From positions 17,276,854 through 17,340,853 of the forward strand of contig NC_045147.1 of the NCBI RefSeq assembly GCF_008831285.2: a DNA stretch of 64,000 nucleotides, given 5' to 3'. A program made the position numbers and the translations under genes. Below, piece after piece: positions 38,526-51,600 of the stretch. The DNA comes from Nymphaea colorata. Lineage: Eukaryota; Streptophyta; Magnoliopsida; Nymphaeales; Nymphaeaceae. The stretch's first letter is position 1. Every line of letters starts with the position of its first letter. Below the pieces are notes generated by a model. The model saw nothing but the letters and a program-made list of their open reading frames with translations. It did no database searches and was not told the origin of the DNA.

Positions 38526-41163
38526 TCACACTGCACACACAAAATCTCCACTGCTTTCAATATCAATATCAGCATCAGCATCCATATCATCCATATCCAT
38601 GCTACCACCAATTAGGTGACAACCAAGCAGTGGAAAGTCTGTAGGTTTCCGTGCTTCTTGCACAACCATCATGATCTCTTCCATGCTTTGTTGAGAATGG
38701 TCTGGTTCTTGATCCTTATACATTGCTGCTTCTCCTTCTATCAATTCTATGGGCAAGTTCTTTAGAAACCATGGATGGTTTTTTATCTCAGGAATAGTTA
38801 TTCTCTGTGACAAACAGGGGAAGATGAATATAAGATAAACCAACTGAAAAAGTAATTTGATCTTAATGACTTCCCGTGACAGTCTTTCTGCATTACCTTC
38901 TCAGGATTAGCAACAAATATCCGGGTAAGCAGATGGCAGCATTCAGCAGAAATACGCACATAGTTTGGAATGGCATAGTGGGCACTGAGTATCCGCTGTG
39001 AAAAAAAACCAACCAAACTCTCTGTTAGTCCATCAAGGATGTCACTAAGCAGTTTATTTTTGAAGAAGAAGATTACCCCAATTGTCTTTTTAAAGTTCTT
39101 TGGGTCTTCTGGATCTTCAAAGGGATATGCACCAACAAGCATCACATACAGGGTGACTCCACAAGACCAAACATCTGCAATCTGGTTTCCAACGAATTTA
39201 GCACTAGTTGTTTCCAACGAATTTAGCACCAGTTTGATTATCAAAAGCAATATGTAAGAGTAGTGAGGCTCAACCTTTCCATCATACTGACGTCGGGCTA
39301 AAACCTCCGGGGCTATGTATGCTGGCGTTCCCACTGTTGACTTAGGCTGAGAATGCAAAACAGCCGACTGCAAATACAGAGAGTAGCATGAATAGAGGCA
39401 GTTAAATAAGAGAACCTGCACTGTCAAGCAGTACCTTTGAGTAGCCGAAGTCACAAATTTTAACACGAGGTGCCGTGCTTCCATCCAAGAGAGTGTTCTC
39501 AAGTTTGAGATCTCTATGGCAGATTTCCTGCAGTCAACAGAGATGCATGTAAAACTTAAGTAGCAAGAATCAGTGTAACATTGGAAAGTCTCAAGTTTAA
39601 GATTTTTATCAAAGATCTCCTGCAGTCAAGGGAGTTGCATGTAAAAACTAATGGAACAAATTAAGGGACTGCATAAGAAATAATTCCAGGTAGAGATGAA
39701 AAGCTAAGTGCAGAGAAATGTACCATGGAATGGCAGTAGCTGACTCCTGATATCAGTTGTTGGAAAAAAAATCTCGCCTGTATCAATTCGCCAGAAAACG
39801 ATCTGGTTAACTTCACGAAAGAGAAGAATGGGATAAATAGAACAATATAGCCATATACACTACAAAGGATTCTATAGAACCTCATCCTCACTGAATCTCC
39901 CAGCATTGCATATCCTCTCGAAAAGCTCACCACCAGAGGCATATTCCATTACTATGGCTAGATGAGTTGGCGTAAGCAGAACCTGGAACAGCCAAAGCCA
40001 AATCAAATCAATCCGGTGAGCATTCGCAACTCTGCTTAAAGAAACAACAGTGGTTAGATACATTAATAGCCTGAACTCTGAAAAGGGCAGTATAGGCTGT
40101 ATAGCTTCCAGAAGCTGCACCCTTCGTGCCCAACAGAAAAATTAATAGCTACAAGATCTGGATTCAAACTGAGGATACCTCCGCGTCCCATGACCACATT
40201 GAATGACAGATAAACATTGAAAAAGGCGAAGGAAGCAGAAGCTACAAACTGAGGTCACTTTTATCAGTTCATGTTTTAGAGTTAAAGAGAACATTCAAGT
40301 AATGACCTTAAATCCCGCCCTTCATGATTTGTGAGTATGCTGTATGCCTACTGCTTATCTTCTCCGAGAATTCTCTCTCTCAATTGTCGCAATTACTTTT
40401 CATAGAAAAGAAGATTCTCCAATCACCAGGCATTCGACAGAACAGGGGAGGAGGTGAAGGAAGTGGACGTTCATTTCGAATACCAAAAACATTGGTTTTC
40501 TCCAATAAAAAGACAATCGTAGAGTATGAAATATACAATAACGACCGTAAGGGGGAAAGTGAATAAATATGACGAAAGCATGGAATTGGAATCACTTGAC
40601 GAAATTCTTATGAAGTCATCTACCATCTACTTTATCGAGCAATTGCTTCTCATGGCACAAGGATGAAACCTTTCTCTGAACCGGACATGAATGTCTTAGC
40701 CGAGAAAAGGAAATAGAAAAGGAAGAAGAAAGAAACAGAAAGACAAATCTCCCTCTCCCTCTCTCTCTCTTCTCTCTCTCACTTGCACAGACACGCACAC
40801 ACATACACACTCATACCACAGATTTCATAAAAAATAATCCATGAACCATTACCTCCTTAAACCGAACTATGTTGGGGTGCGTCAAAGACCTGTGGTTCAT
40901 GATCTCCCTCTGAACATTTTCATCAATCTGCCAAACAATAATTCCTCAAAAACCAGGCCACCCACAAAACCAAACTCCACCTACCAACAAATTTTCTCAA
41001 GGTAAAGATAACACAGAGAAGAGAGAAAGAAACGAATGCGCACCTTCTGCCCTCTCTCGATGTACTTGACGGCAAACAACTCTCTTGTTCTCTTGTCTCT
41101 GACCAGCTTAGCGACCCCAAAGTTGCCGGCACCAATATCCTTCACAAGCTCATACCGTTCCAT
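38526..41163 (-). CDS. SnRK2 Ser/Thr protein kinase, subclass II (SAPK1/SAPK2, SnRK2.7/2.8 type), nine exons
   Basis: Cytosolic and nuclear kinase acting in osmotic-stress and ABA-related signalling. Exons: 41163-41044, 40927-40853, 39982-39881, 39777-39724, 39527-39435, 39367-39275, 39181-39077, 38995-38897, 38804-38526. All are in phase and give 339 residues, the usual size. Kinase landmarks are complete: [10 protein letters not shown] loop, ATP-binding Lys33 (FAVKYIERG), HRDLKLEN with catalytic Asp123, DFG at 143-145, and an activation loop [16 protein letters not shown] with the phosphorylatable Ser158/Thr159. The C-terminus has the SnRK2 box ([13 protein letters not shown]) and an acidic tail ending [15 protein letters not shown], close to rice SAPK2 (DIDVEDSGDFVCAL) and unlike the long Glu-rich subclass I tail. 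One small oddity is EICHRDL where relatives have QICHRDL, at an exon junction. Intron 6 carries a 25-bp duplication near its acceptor. A functional gene is likely. Confidence 0.95.
39185..39234. repeat. 25-bp tandem duplication abutting the exon 7 acceptor of the SnRK2 gene
   Basis: Units at 39185-39209 and 39210-39234 (tttccaacgaatttagcac core) differ by one base. They sit just inside intron 6, right against the ACCAG/ATTGCAG acceptor, so they displace the polypyrimidine and branch-point region. Confidence 0.85.
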
Positions 41164-42571
41164 CTTTCCTCTGCAGTCTGCGCCAATTGAGAAGAGTTCA
41201 CGGTAATCCCTCAAAGGAAAGGATAACCAACTTGTCGACGATTATCAGTGGGAGCTAATTCCCGTTAGAGAATAAATTCTGTTGGGTCCTATTCAAAACC
41301 GACGCAGGAAAGGCGATCAAGTTTCAAAAGAATACAAAGCAGTATTACAAAAAGCAGGGGTTTGCGTTCGGTAGAAAGAGGACACATGAGAGAGACATCA
41401 CTGCGAGCGAGTTGGTGGGCCCACCACTGGGTGGAAGAAAACACGAAAGTCCACACTCCAGGCCGCCTGTGGCTGTGGCGGCACAAGTGTTGAGACAGAG
41501 CCGGATCGCTTGGAACCCGGTTTTACCAAAATCATATATATATATATAACACAAATCATTGATGAAACTACTAAAACCATAAACCACAGTTAATGTCAAC
41601 CTAGTAATAATTTTTTGAATTTTGGTGACTTGATAGTATCTGGCACAGGGCAACATTGAACTGTCTTAAATTCAACAATGAATTTAAAACATCAGAAAAA
41701 AGGAAAGATCCAAATGGGTGAATTGATCTTCTTTGTCCAATCTAAAATTAAAGATATAACTTGTCAGCAATAACTAGTGTATCTACAAGTTCAAAGTAAG
41801 TTAAAAAGTGTCTTTTTGAGTTGGTTCTCATCAGATGGCATGAGATTCGGCCGGAAGCAAGCACATTTTACAGAAACAATAACTCCCTACAGATCTATCG
41901 GCTGCTCAACATGCGTCAAATCTCTTTCATGTTTGGTTACAAGTGCTAGATTCTTTTAAAGATTGGTCATCTCATAACTACGTACCTTTTCATTAGCTTT
42001 GTTGAGTAGAAGATGGACATGGCTCCTTCTCCACATCCATAGTTTACCATTCTCTTCTGCGACTCATCCTTGGCCTGTCTCCCACTTAAGCTCTTGTCAG
42101 CAATGGTCCTCGCATTCCGAACGGAGATGGAATGGATGAACAGAGGAGAGCCTCTCGCTTCCTCTCTTTTCTCTCCACCACTTGTAAATGAAAGCTGCTA
42201 GACGTGGTCCAGTTGGTGGGGTTCGGGTTCCCCACTTCCTTCCTTTACCAACACAGAGTTTTTGACTTGGCAGCAAGTGCAACCTTTCACACGCCATGGA
42301 GAAACGTGTACACATTGCAACACAGAAACCTCCAACCAAAATAAAAGCGCCGTCGACTTCTTCCGGATTAGCTTTTTAAAGATTATATTTTATCAAGATA
42401 AAGTTTTTTAATGAGTTCTGAAAACTTTGTTTTTTAGTTTAAGGTTTTTCACCCCCATTTACAAAATCAGGTTTTGCCACCCAAACACTCTAAAACCCTG
42501 AATTTGGTTTTAAAGTATCTCCCAAACAACCTCCTAATCAATATTATCAATGATATTATTCATTTCTGTTT

Positions 42572-42575
<4 letters not shown>

Positions 42576-42616
<41 letters not shown>
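42576..42616. repeat. (TA)n microsatellite
   Basis: About 20 TA units, uninterrupted. Confidence 0.95.
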
Positions 42617-42619
<3 letters not shown>

Positions 42620-43697
42620 GAGATGTATGGTTTGAGACGAGTCTTTTTGGGGCACACAGGCTCCACACCTAAATCGAAGGATAGATTATTCAGGTTCTAA
42701 AACAATCTAAAACCCTAAAAACAGGAGGAATGGAATGGGGTTTCATCTTTCATACACTTCAAGTGATCAAGAAAAAGAGAAAAAGAGAAAAAGAAAGATG
42801 GTCGAAGCTGGTGGCAGGACTGGTTGTATTTTAAATGTGTAATGGAATTGATTAGGAGACCAAATAAATATGTAAGAAATTAGAGTTTGAACACCTTAAG
42901 TAAATTAAGTATACAAAGAATGCACCCCACATTCCTGATACGTGAACAAGATTCAAAGTCTTGTTTACCGGAGAAAATAAGAAGGGTAGCTTGCTTGAAC
43001 CATGTTGTTTCAATGCAATTTTTGAACCGAATCAGCCAGGACAGGATTCACAGGATCAGCTGAAATGAATCACAATTGTGTTAAAAACAAAGGAAATAAA
43101 AAAAAAATAGCAAGTAACATTGACTAAAATTGCATCATTATGAAATGGAAATGGGTCCAATTCATTTTGAACCTCCCTGATTATCATCGACCGTTCTTAC
43201 CAACTACTATTCTATGAAATTCTGAAAAAAAAAGGGTCAGAAAGTTGGTTAGCTAGTACTCATTTTCTATCTCATGTATTTCCACTTCAAAAATAATTTT
43301 TTTTTTCAATGGATAAAATGTCAGATTCGTAATTATTAAATAAATTGTGATATGCATACTAATTCATATTCAAATTGTCATAAAATATTAAATGAATGGT
43401 TCATGCTGCCCATTAATGCTTGTTGTTTAAGTCTGGCACCCGAAGTACTTATGCCAAAACTCTTAAATGCCTATGTTTGAAAAGATATAATTGAAAAATT
43501 ATACAAATCTAACGAGTTTTGAGAGGCAAGCAAACTAAGATAATTAAATTATTAATTTTTTTGTAAAATATGTTTTATATATACAAATATGATTTACTTT
43601 CATCTGTCCACAGAGTAAATGGAAACATGAAAGCAACTTAATGATCATGCACATGCATTGGTACATCTCGACAATCAGAACATCCCTAGACTAACTG

Positions 43698-43701
<4 letters not shown>

Positions 43702-43733
<32 letters not shown>
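43702..43733. repeat. (TA)n microsatellite
   Basis: About 16 TA units in intergenic DNA. Confidence 0.95.
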
Positions 43734-43735
<2 letters not shown>

Positions 43736-43936
43736 TGATGTTGATGCGATTGTGTGATTTGTGCAAAATTCTGACTTTAGTTGCAAGCAATGGTGAAGCA
43801 ACACGTCTGCAACTTTCCTAAAAGATTAGCATCAAAGTTTCGAAATACAGGGGCGGCTGATAGCAACTGGAATAGCCAAGTCATGTGTGTTGTCCGGATA
43901 TCAAAAGCGGTGCATTAGGCTGATTCAACGCTCCTT

Positions 43937-43946
43937 TGTGTGTGTG

Positions 43947-44017
<71 letters not shown>
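43937..44017. repeat. Compound (TG)n-(TC)n-(TA)n microsatellite
   Basis: A short TG run, about 26 bases of TC and about 44 bases of TA in tandem. It is the same (CT)n-(TA)n order as at 23.89 kb. Confidence 0.95.
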
Positions 44018-44021
<4 letters not shown>

Positions 44022-46445
44022 AAATATTGAAAGTCTTGAATTATTGTTCCTTCAACCAAAATTCCAATAGTGAGTGTTGGATAAAACCATATATGATTCA
44101 GCAATGTTCCCTGGTGTGGCATGAATCTAATACTAGATTCCAGGTGCTGCTAACTTTTGAAGCACTTATGGATGCCAAAGTAATTATAAAAGGCTACCTG
44201 AGTTAATCAATTTTTTAAGCAAAGAACTACCAATGCACATCTACAAAAAGGTAACATCATCAAATGGTACCATATCAAGCTTTCTTACTGAACATTAGCT
44301 GTTGGTTAATTTCACTAAGCTTGTTCATTCTTTGATGAAATATATATTCTCTCATTTCTCTAGAATACCAACTAATTCTGTTAACTATTTTATTTTCTTG
44401 AATTGATGTTTACCTTGTGCACTCATCATTGTGGATGAACCTTTTCGAACCCATCGGTAAAAATGTTCCCTTCATCGCTGCTCCCAAAAGTAGTTATATT
44501 GGACTCTGTCCAAAAACAGTTTTCTATGAGCTTGTGGGTTTGATTCATCATTTATCACATTCAACTTGGTCAATTGGATCCACCATTTGCCGTATTTAAT
44601 TTAGCCAGATCTTTCAGCTTGAAATTCTGGAACTGAATCCGAATTTGATAGGCATAAGATATGAAATTTATATATAATTCGCTTGAATCCTTTTAAAGAA
44701 TATCACATTAAGATTTTGTCACCTGAACTATGTGCGAAGTCTGAGATCGGATCCAACTCATTTTGCTTAGCCATTGGCATTCCTAGATAGCGTACGTCAG
44801 CATTTAGTAGTATAAATTAAACTCAGTTTCTGATTCAAATCAATCCGTAAAAAAATTTAGAGAATCCCCTGAATTAGCGAAAATACTGAAACTCGTATTC
44901 TTTTTAAGAAATTGGAAATGTAAAACCAACAATAATATAAGAAAATTATTAATGTGCCAAGAAGGGTTTGAATCAAAGCAACTCGATTGACTGATTTAAT
45001 TATAATCGATGGATTAATTATGTATTTATTCTAGACAATGCTTGTTTAGGTAATTAATTAAGACTTAAAATGAGAAAGAAATGGGATTTTTATAATTCAG
45101 TCTATGTAACTGCTGGTTACAGCAGGAAGAAACAGCATTTCCATAAATGTGCTGCAGATTAAGGTAACGATGCTTTTAATCTGCAATTTAAAATGTAGGG
45201 CAAGATTCTCTCTATACAAAAAAAAAAAAAAGTGTATGGTGTATAGATCAGAGAACCAAAAGGTGAAAAAAAGGTCACCTGAAAAAGGGAATATCTTGCA
45301 ATTATGTATTCTGAAAATTCTCGTTTTCCAAGTCTTGTTCATGCACCTTTTTACATAACAAATATTTAATATGCTTTGTCAAAAGGAATACGGAAATAGT
45401 TCTTAGTGGAATGCTTTTGTTTGCCCAACATATGGATAAGAAAGTCCAAGACTATTCATCACTGGAAGGCACAATAATTGAATCTCTGCAGAAAAAAAAT
45501 TATTTAAACAATTACCATTCAATATACATGTAACTACAAGTTAAATATATTGGATTAATTGTAATTATGATCATTTAAATCGATCAATAAAAATGTCATA
45601 ACAAGTAACTCATTAGATTAACTACACTAAAAAGCAAATGATGACTCAAATACCTCTCGTGTTCATACTAACTTGTGATTACAATAATTAAAAGCAATCA
45701 ACATAAATCTCATTACAAGTTCAACTCATTAGAAGAACAATAATAACTCAGCAACTCTAGTTAGTCATGTGATGGACTCTCACACTAGCTGTTGTTCTTT
45801 ATCCAATTGATCTCTCAAAAAAGGTATTTTAACTTTGGCATGATTTTGGCGCTAACTGAATAGTTGTGGATAACCTTCCATTGTTTTCCTTTTTAACTTT
45901 ACCACGAGCTCCCTGTCTCTGTGAATTAAAGCAACAGTGGTAGCAGACAAAATGCAGACGTTTTTATTCCCACTAAGTTTCAAAGGCAAGAAGTTGGAAG
46001 AATGCCAAATTCATCTTTTTATGAGAACCACATGAAAATATTCCTCCCGTGTTGTTCACGCAGTCAGCTAGCTAGATCGTAGGGGCACATAATGCTTGCG
46101 ATATTTGTGTCCGAACGAACGACTCAATCCGGTGCTCTTCTTGAGTATGAACGTTTTCGGAGGGAAAGTTCACTTTTTCAAAATATTGGGAGTTCCTTGA
46201 AGATGGGCAACTCGATAACAAAAAAATGAAAAAGATTGTGGTCGAGGGCAGGTCTTGTACTTCCTAAACTTAGAACGAACCAGCAAATTTTGTTTAGCCT
46301 TGAAAGGAAGGGAAGAAAGAAAAAAAAAATGAAAATAGAATTGTGGGTTGGGTTATGGAGTTTTGTCATTTTTGGAAAAAGAGTTCCGAGATATGAGAAG
46401 ATCGAACTATGGAATATAGGAGCTCAAATTCAAGATAAACTGTAA

Positions 46446-46856
46446 AGGGGTGTTTGATGAGGCAGGAATCGTGGAATTCTATAATTAAAATTCTTAGTTT
46501 TGATGAAATGAGAATTCTGTTATCAAACAAAGAGTTTTGATTGTAGAATTATAGACTTATTCTTGAATCAAAAATTTCGGAATTGTGGTCTATCCTAGGG
46601 AGGGAGTGGGATTATCATGATTTCAGAAGTTTCGAATTTTTTTCATTTCTCTTTATTGTCATGATGCTTTTAGTTCAACTTTAGAATTTTAATTCCTGCT
46701 GTATCAAACACGTCATTTTCAATCCTTAAATTAAGACTAGCAAACACAAATAGAAACTAGAACTGGAATTTTCATCCAAATTTCAGTTTGAGGTGGTATT
46801 TTGTTTTTAGAATTTAGTTCTAGAATCAAAATTCAAGACCATCATCCAACACCCCG
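46446..46856. mobile_element. Tourist-like (PIF/Harbinger) MITE, 411 bp
   Basis: The left end reads aggggtgtttgatga and the right end, reversed, cggggtgttggatgat, giving a terminal inverted repeat of about 14 bases. A TAA trinucleotide stands on both sides (46443-46445 and 46857-46859), the PIF/Harbinger target duplication. The interior is AT-rich with repeated gaatt/aattc words in both orientations and has no transposase. The TAA could match by chance because it is only three bases. Confidence 0.65.
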
Positions 46857-46915
46857 TAAGTGAAACTATGTTACAGGAGATGGACAGCTCCTGCGCCATG
46901 TAATTGCTAAAAAGC

Positions 46916-47002
46916 TTTCTTGGGTTTTCTTGCTTTCCAAATTTTAACTGTAAAATATATAAGATTAGTTTTCTTGGGCTTTCTTAGTTTCCAAGTTTTA
47001 AC
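46916..47002. repeat. Direct repeat of about 35 bp, two copies
   Basis: The copies start near 46916 and 46969; each reads ttcttggg-tttctt-g-tttccaa-ttttaact. They lie immediately right of the MITE. Confidence 0.7.
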
Positions 47003-48546
47003 TACAAGGATGTGATTTCTACGGACTGAAGCGTAGGAAACCACTCGCTTACGGGTCAATGATCTAATATTTAATGAGGACTTTATGAAGATCTAAAATC
47101 TGACGGCTTCAAAATTTCCAAATTTCATAGATTATGAGATCTTAATTTCACATGTACATAATGGACTTCTATGTTTTCAACAATAGATATAGCATTCATG
47201 CATATGGTCAGAATGTAGAAAAGAAACAAGGAACAAGATCTTTAAGGTGCAAGCAATTGCTCAATGTTTTGTGCAAGTTTTTAAATTGCTAAATCAGGGA
47301 GCAATTCCGTTGGTTCTACTTTGGTTAATGGATGTTGGTTTTGTGAAAATGATCTCAAGCGTACATTTCGTCCATCTGTGAACTCCTATATTAGTTCCTT
47401 CTGCTTCGATGTCGAAGTTTGCCTGATGGTGGTCCAATTCAAAGACATACATTGATCTCCGTGGTGGAGAAATGCTGCAGAATGGTTCCATTTCCTGGCC
47501 TCAGATTGCGTGCCACTGATAAAATTTGTGTAACTTGCTCTCGGAGTTGAAGCTTGGCCCTAATCCAGAAGTTAGATTTCCATGGTGGAAAAATGCCAGA
47601 GAATGGATTTTCATTGGGTGATCTGGCTCTTGTCGATGGCTGCGGCCTGAGTAAATTCGGAATTCAACATCGATTTCCTGAAAGCATTTCTCAGCGACCT
47701 GTAAAAATTAATGAGGAAGACCACCAAGCCCTCTCCAAATCTGTTGAACTTGTTTTGATTTTGAAAGAACACAATGAAGGAAAATGAATCGGAGCCTTGG
47801 GCATCCCCGGCCTTGCGTGTCTTTTCAAGAAAAACTTAGTGAAGAACATTTCACCAGGTGGAACCAACTGTTCAAACATGATGTGCTTAACACGTATATC
47901 TACACTAGTTGGTTTTAGTTTCGGAGAATGTATCCAAACGTATCCAATTATATCAGCCTTCATTTTCCTCGAATAATGTTTCACTGTTGAACCCAACCAT
48001 TTGTCTTCAGTTTCTCCACTTTCAGAAATCTCTAAGTTCCTACATCTGATTTCCTCGGCAAGCACTTTCTAAGTTGTGGAAAATGATGTGGTGACCCAGA
48101 TGATGAGTGGTGCAACATCTGAATGCACTTTCTTATTACACGCAGAATGGTGCAATTTTTTGGAACGTGAGAAACTGACATGTACAGCAATGCCAACCAT
48201 GAAAGCTGAACACGTTATTGGGGCGGCAATCTTCTATTTCGTTGCAACAATTCTTCAAACATTTAATGGTAGCCCTTAGCGTGACTGATCTGATAACAGT
48301 CAGTTTCAGTCAGGCATTTCCTGAGTTTCCACTGCAGAATCAAGCAAACAGATCTCTGCTGCAGGCATATAACACACGTTGTAAGCACATAAGGAAAGAA
48401 AGTATCCCTACATTACATATCTGCTGATGTTTAATTCGATTGATTTTTAAACTTACAATATAAAACTCACACTTGGAGCATATGAAGTCCTACTGGATGA
48501 GCAGAATGTTAACAATCTACTGCCCAGAGATGAAGTCAGAATTCCT
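47003..48546. other. Intergenic DNA with unassigned frames
   Basis: A plus-strand frame at 47554-47787 (ending ISQRPVKINEEDHQALSKSVELVLILKEHNEGK) and a minus-strand frame at 47691-48065 overlap. Neither belongs to a family I recognise. A 40-bp word containing gtggtgga-aaatgc and agaatgg occurs at about 47460 and 47580, so part of the block is an internal duplication. It may be a degraded gene or repeat. Confidence 0.3.
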
Positions 48547-48677
48547 CCAATTCTCCCTGCCTCCAGGGTTTTGGGCTGCATTGCCGTCAATGATGGTAGT
48601 GGTGTACCTTTCACCCAGGTACTTAAGTTATAGTGCCCATGAGAATCAAGCTTAGAGACCTTACTGTAACTTGTTCT
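48547..48677 (-). mobile_element. Diverged partial copy of the same SINE family as at 25.7 kb
   Basis: It aligns along its length with the 25.7-kb SINE in the same orientation. Shared landmarks on the plus strand are ctccctgcctccaggg (there ccccctgcctccgggg), then ggtgtacctttca (ggtgcacccttca), then gcccatgagaatcaagcttagagacct (matching the B-box segment gcccacgggaatcgaactagagacct). Many substitutions separate the copies, and neither the tRNA-like A-box end nor a target duplication is clear, so this is the older insertion. Confidence 0.75.
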
Positions 48678-51600
48678 AAATCTTGTTTATTACAGTCATT
48701 TTCTGACAAGGGTAATTACTTGAGACACGGAACAAGCTGAACTGGGACAGGTGAAGTAGGATATGGTAGACGGCGAGGAGGGTGTCCAACTGAGAGACGA
48801 TTCAAGTTTAATCGATACTCTGGAAGTACATGAGCATGAAAGAACCAAATTTTGTAGCCTTTGATTGGCCTTCTTGGATAGAAGGCTTCATGGGCCTTTG
48901 AGTTGAAAAAAAACACTCACAATGACTGCATTGTTAGCATCCAGTAATTGGGCAAACAATATTTAGGAACACATACTTTTGATTGGAATGAGAAAGCCTG
49001 TTTTGGCTCTTGACTGGAACCATGTGTGGGGCACAAAAGCAAGTAGAGAGGAAGATTGAATATGTGCATTTTTCTGCCCAATGACTTGGGAGACATTAGA
49101 CATGTCTCTGTGTTTTCTACCCTGTCTGGACTCTAAGCATGTGCTTAAGAGATAATTGAGTGGACGTTCCCACCCAACTTCTCTTCCAAAGCTAAGATGG
49201 ATCAGCCTAACGAAATATGAGTAGCCAAAAATTTTGGTTTTGATATAAGCTCTTGAGAAAGCTTGACACAGTTATGAGCTACATGGTGCTAAGGAATTCT
49301 AAAGCATGTCGGGACACAAAAAACATATCATATCTATTTGGAAAGCTCTTATGGTCCCCAAACTGGGCTGTATTTGAAGAGAAAGATCTTATCAGCCCCT
49401 GCATTTTGGCAATGAAGAGCTTAAATACGATATGTAATGTTGATAACATGGGTTACTAGCCGGGGTCTTTTGGAATTTGGGTGGATGATTTTGTCTTCTA
49501 CTCTAGTGTATTTTAGTCAATTAAGGAAAAAATTATGATGAAAACAATGGGCTTATAATCCCTTAATGTATATGTTCGCCCTCTGCAATATGGTACTGTG
49601 GGAACATCAAGTAGTTCCACATTTATGAGTATCAATATTTCTTGCAGGCGTAGGTGGACTTCATTTCTCTGGGGAGGGGACGTGGTAATCTGTGAAGCGA
49701 TCTAAGATCTTGTGATTTTGAATCTTAATAATCTAAGATCTCAGAATTTTGGATCTTTGATTTTATCAAGTATCTTAGATCTTTTGTCTGAAAGATGCAT
49801 CTTTAGTTCAAGCCTCAAGGATCTAAAGTCCTGACTAGAAGTCGATGAAGGGTTAATGAAGATTCTCAAGTTCTGGTTCGAAACTTACGACACGCAGAAT
49901 TATGACTTTAAGGTGATATGATATAAAGCCCAGGACTTGAGATCTGCTGTACTGAAACAACCGCCAACTGTCTCGGCGTCAACTCTTTTCCTGTTTATAT
50001 TTTTTCCACCCATTGATTGTGTTTCACCGCCACCTGCTTCACTGACCACCAATGCCAGAAAGAGACGGGGAGAGAGAGAGACTATTAGAAAGCAATCATG
50101 ATAATAAAGACTACCAACAAGAGTTCACATTTTGAATTAGTAAATGGATGTGCAACATTTGATTGATAGTGATGCCCAAGAATAGGCAACCAGATCATGT
50201 GGCCGTGTTTCTTTCAGCACCATGGCATGAATTCCTTGTCCAACATTGGGTGCAAACGCAATGTGGGACACGTTCTATTGCACTAATATCAATTTACCGG
50301 TTGTTTTGGTGCCAACCGAAGTCAAAAGGCACAAAGAAAAAAGGATCAGAAGAGGCATCTTAATTTTTCTCTGTTTCCCACGGAGTTTAATGCAGGAACC
50401 TGGAAAAACTTGAGCAAGCGATGTCCTCAAAGATCTTTAAGGATGCCCACCCGATCGATCGGCGAAGCAGCAAAAAGTAAGTCGCTCTTGAGGTGAAAGA
50501 CTTCTGGCTGTAATAGTTTAACCAGAAGTGACATCGAAGTAGATCGGCTCCCATGAACTTTTAAGAACCTTCATCCGAACAAGAACAGCGCTTTCTCCGA
50601 GTTAAAAGGGTGACCGTGAAGTTTGAACCCATGATGGCCGGCCGGTTGTTCATTGCCGGCGACCCTCCCCAGTCATAATAATTGCTTGGGCTGTAAGCCC
50701 CACAGAATAGTTTATTAAATCAGTTGCTTTCTTCGGTACTTAGAATCAGATTGTTTGTGCTGCTCGCAAGTTTCCCAAGAATTTTAACTTTTCCTTTTCC
50801 TTAAGCCACTGCACAATCTTAATTCCGCATGATCTCCGACTCCCCCAAAAATGGCAGTCTAAACATTTCAGAACAAAAAAGAGCCGATCCCCGAAAAATA
50901 GGTGAAAATATCGAGAAAAACTTTCTCATGCAAGGTATGTGGTAAATCTTGATTTTCAAGGGCTGTACATCTTTGATTCTTTTGGGTGGTATTCTTTTAG
51001 ACGATAAAATGTGATATCAGGATACTCAAAGTTGAAGAGTATAATGTACCCCACTAAAATTCCCACACAACCCAAAATAAGCAGGGGAAATGAAAGGTCT
51101 TTGGTATTATTTAAGAAGTAGATTGTTAACTTTTTATTCACCCCAAAGAGGTAATCCTCAAAAAAGTTTTACCCTTGCCTGGTCTATCTAAGGCCCGCCT
51201 AAATACTTACAGTTCCGTCGTCTCCTAGCAAATTAATGACTCAATTTGTTCACTTCATTGTGAGATGATGACAACCATTTCAAGTTTTTCTTTTGTTGTT
51301 AGGGAAACAGGTTGGTGTCAATAACAATAGGCATGGCTTTGGTCAATCGTGCTGAGGCAAGGACATGAGAGGGAGACAAGGTAGATCAGTAGATTAAGTT
51401 GGAGATGAGCATGGCTGGATATTATAAAATGCAACGGATATATATAAAATGGAACACCAAATGACTGAGAAGTTGGACCTACTATTCTGCATCAGATGCC
51501 CTGTTTCTTATAAGGAGACTCACGAAGATGTAGACATGACCCCATTAATTGACTTGTCTGAGTGACGACGCCCAATTTGTGATATGAACGGTACAAGCAT

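Larger units (their letters stand above)
41164..46445. other. Intergenic DNA upstream of the SnRK2 gene
   Basis: The left end should hold the SnRK2 promoter and 5' UTR; an ACGTGG word (ABRE-like core) lies near 42.2 kb but is too short to rely on. The rest is AT-rich with microsatellites. ORFs such as 42097-42339 (minus) and 44417-44599 (plus) are not recognisable proteins. Confidence 0.45.

Noticed and set aside
41289-41656. Minus-strand ORFs upstream of the SnRK2 gene
   Set aside because: They overlap each other in different frames, include a TA repeat and match no family; the kinase start at 41163 is well supported.
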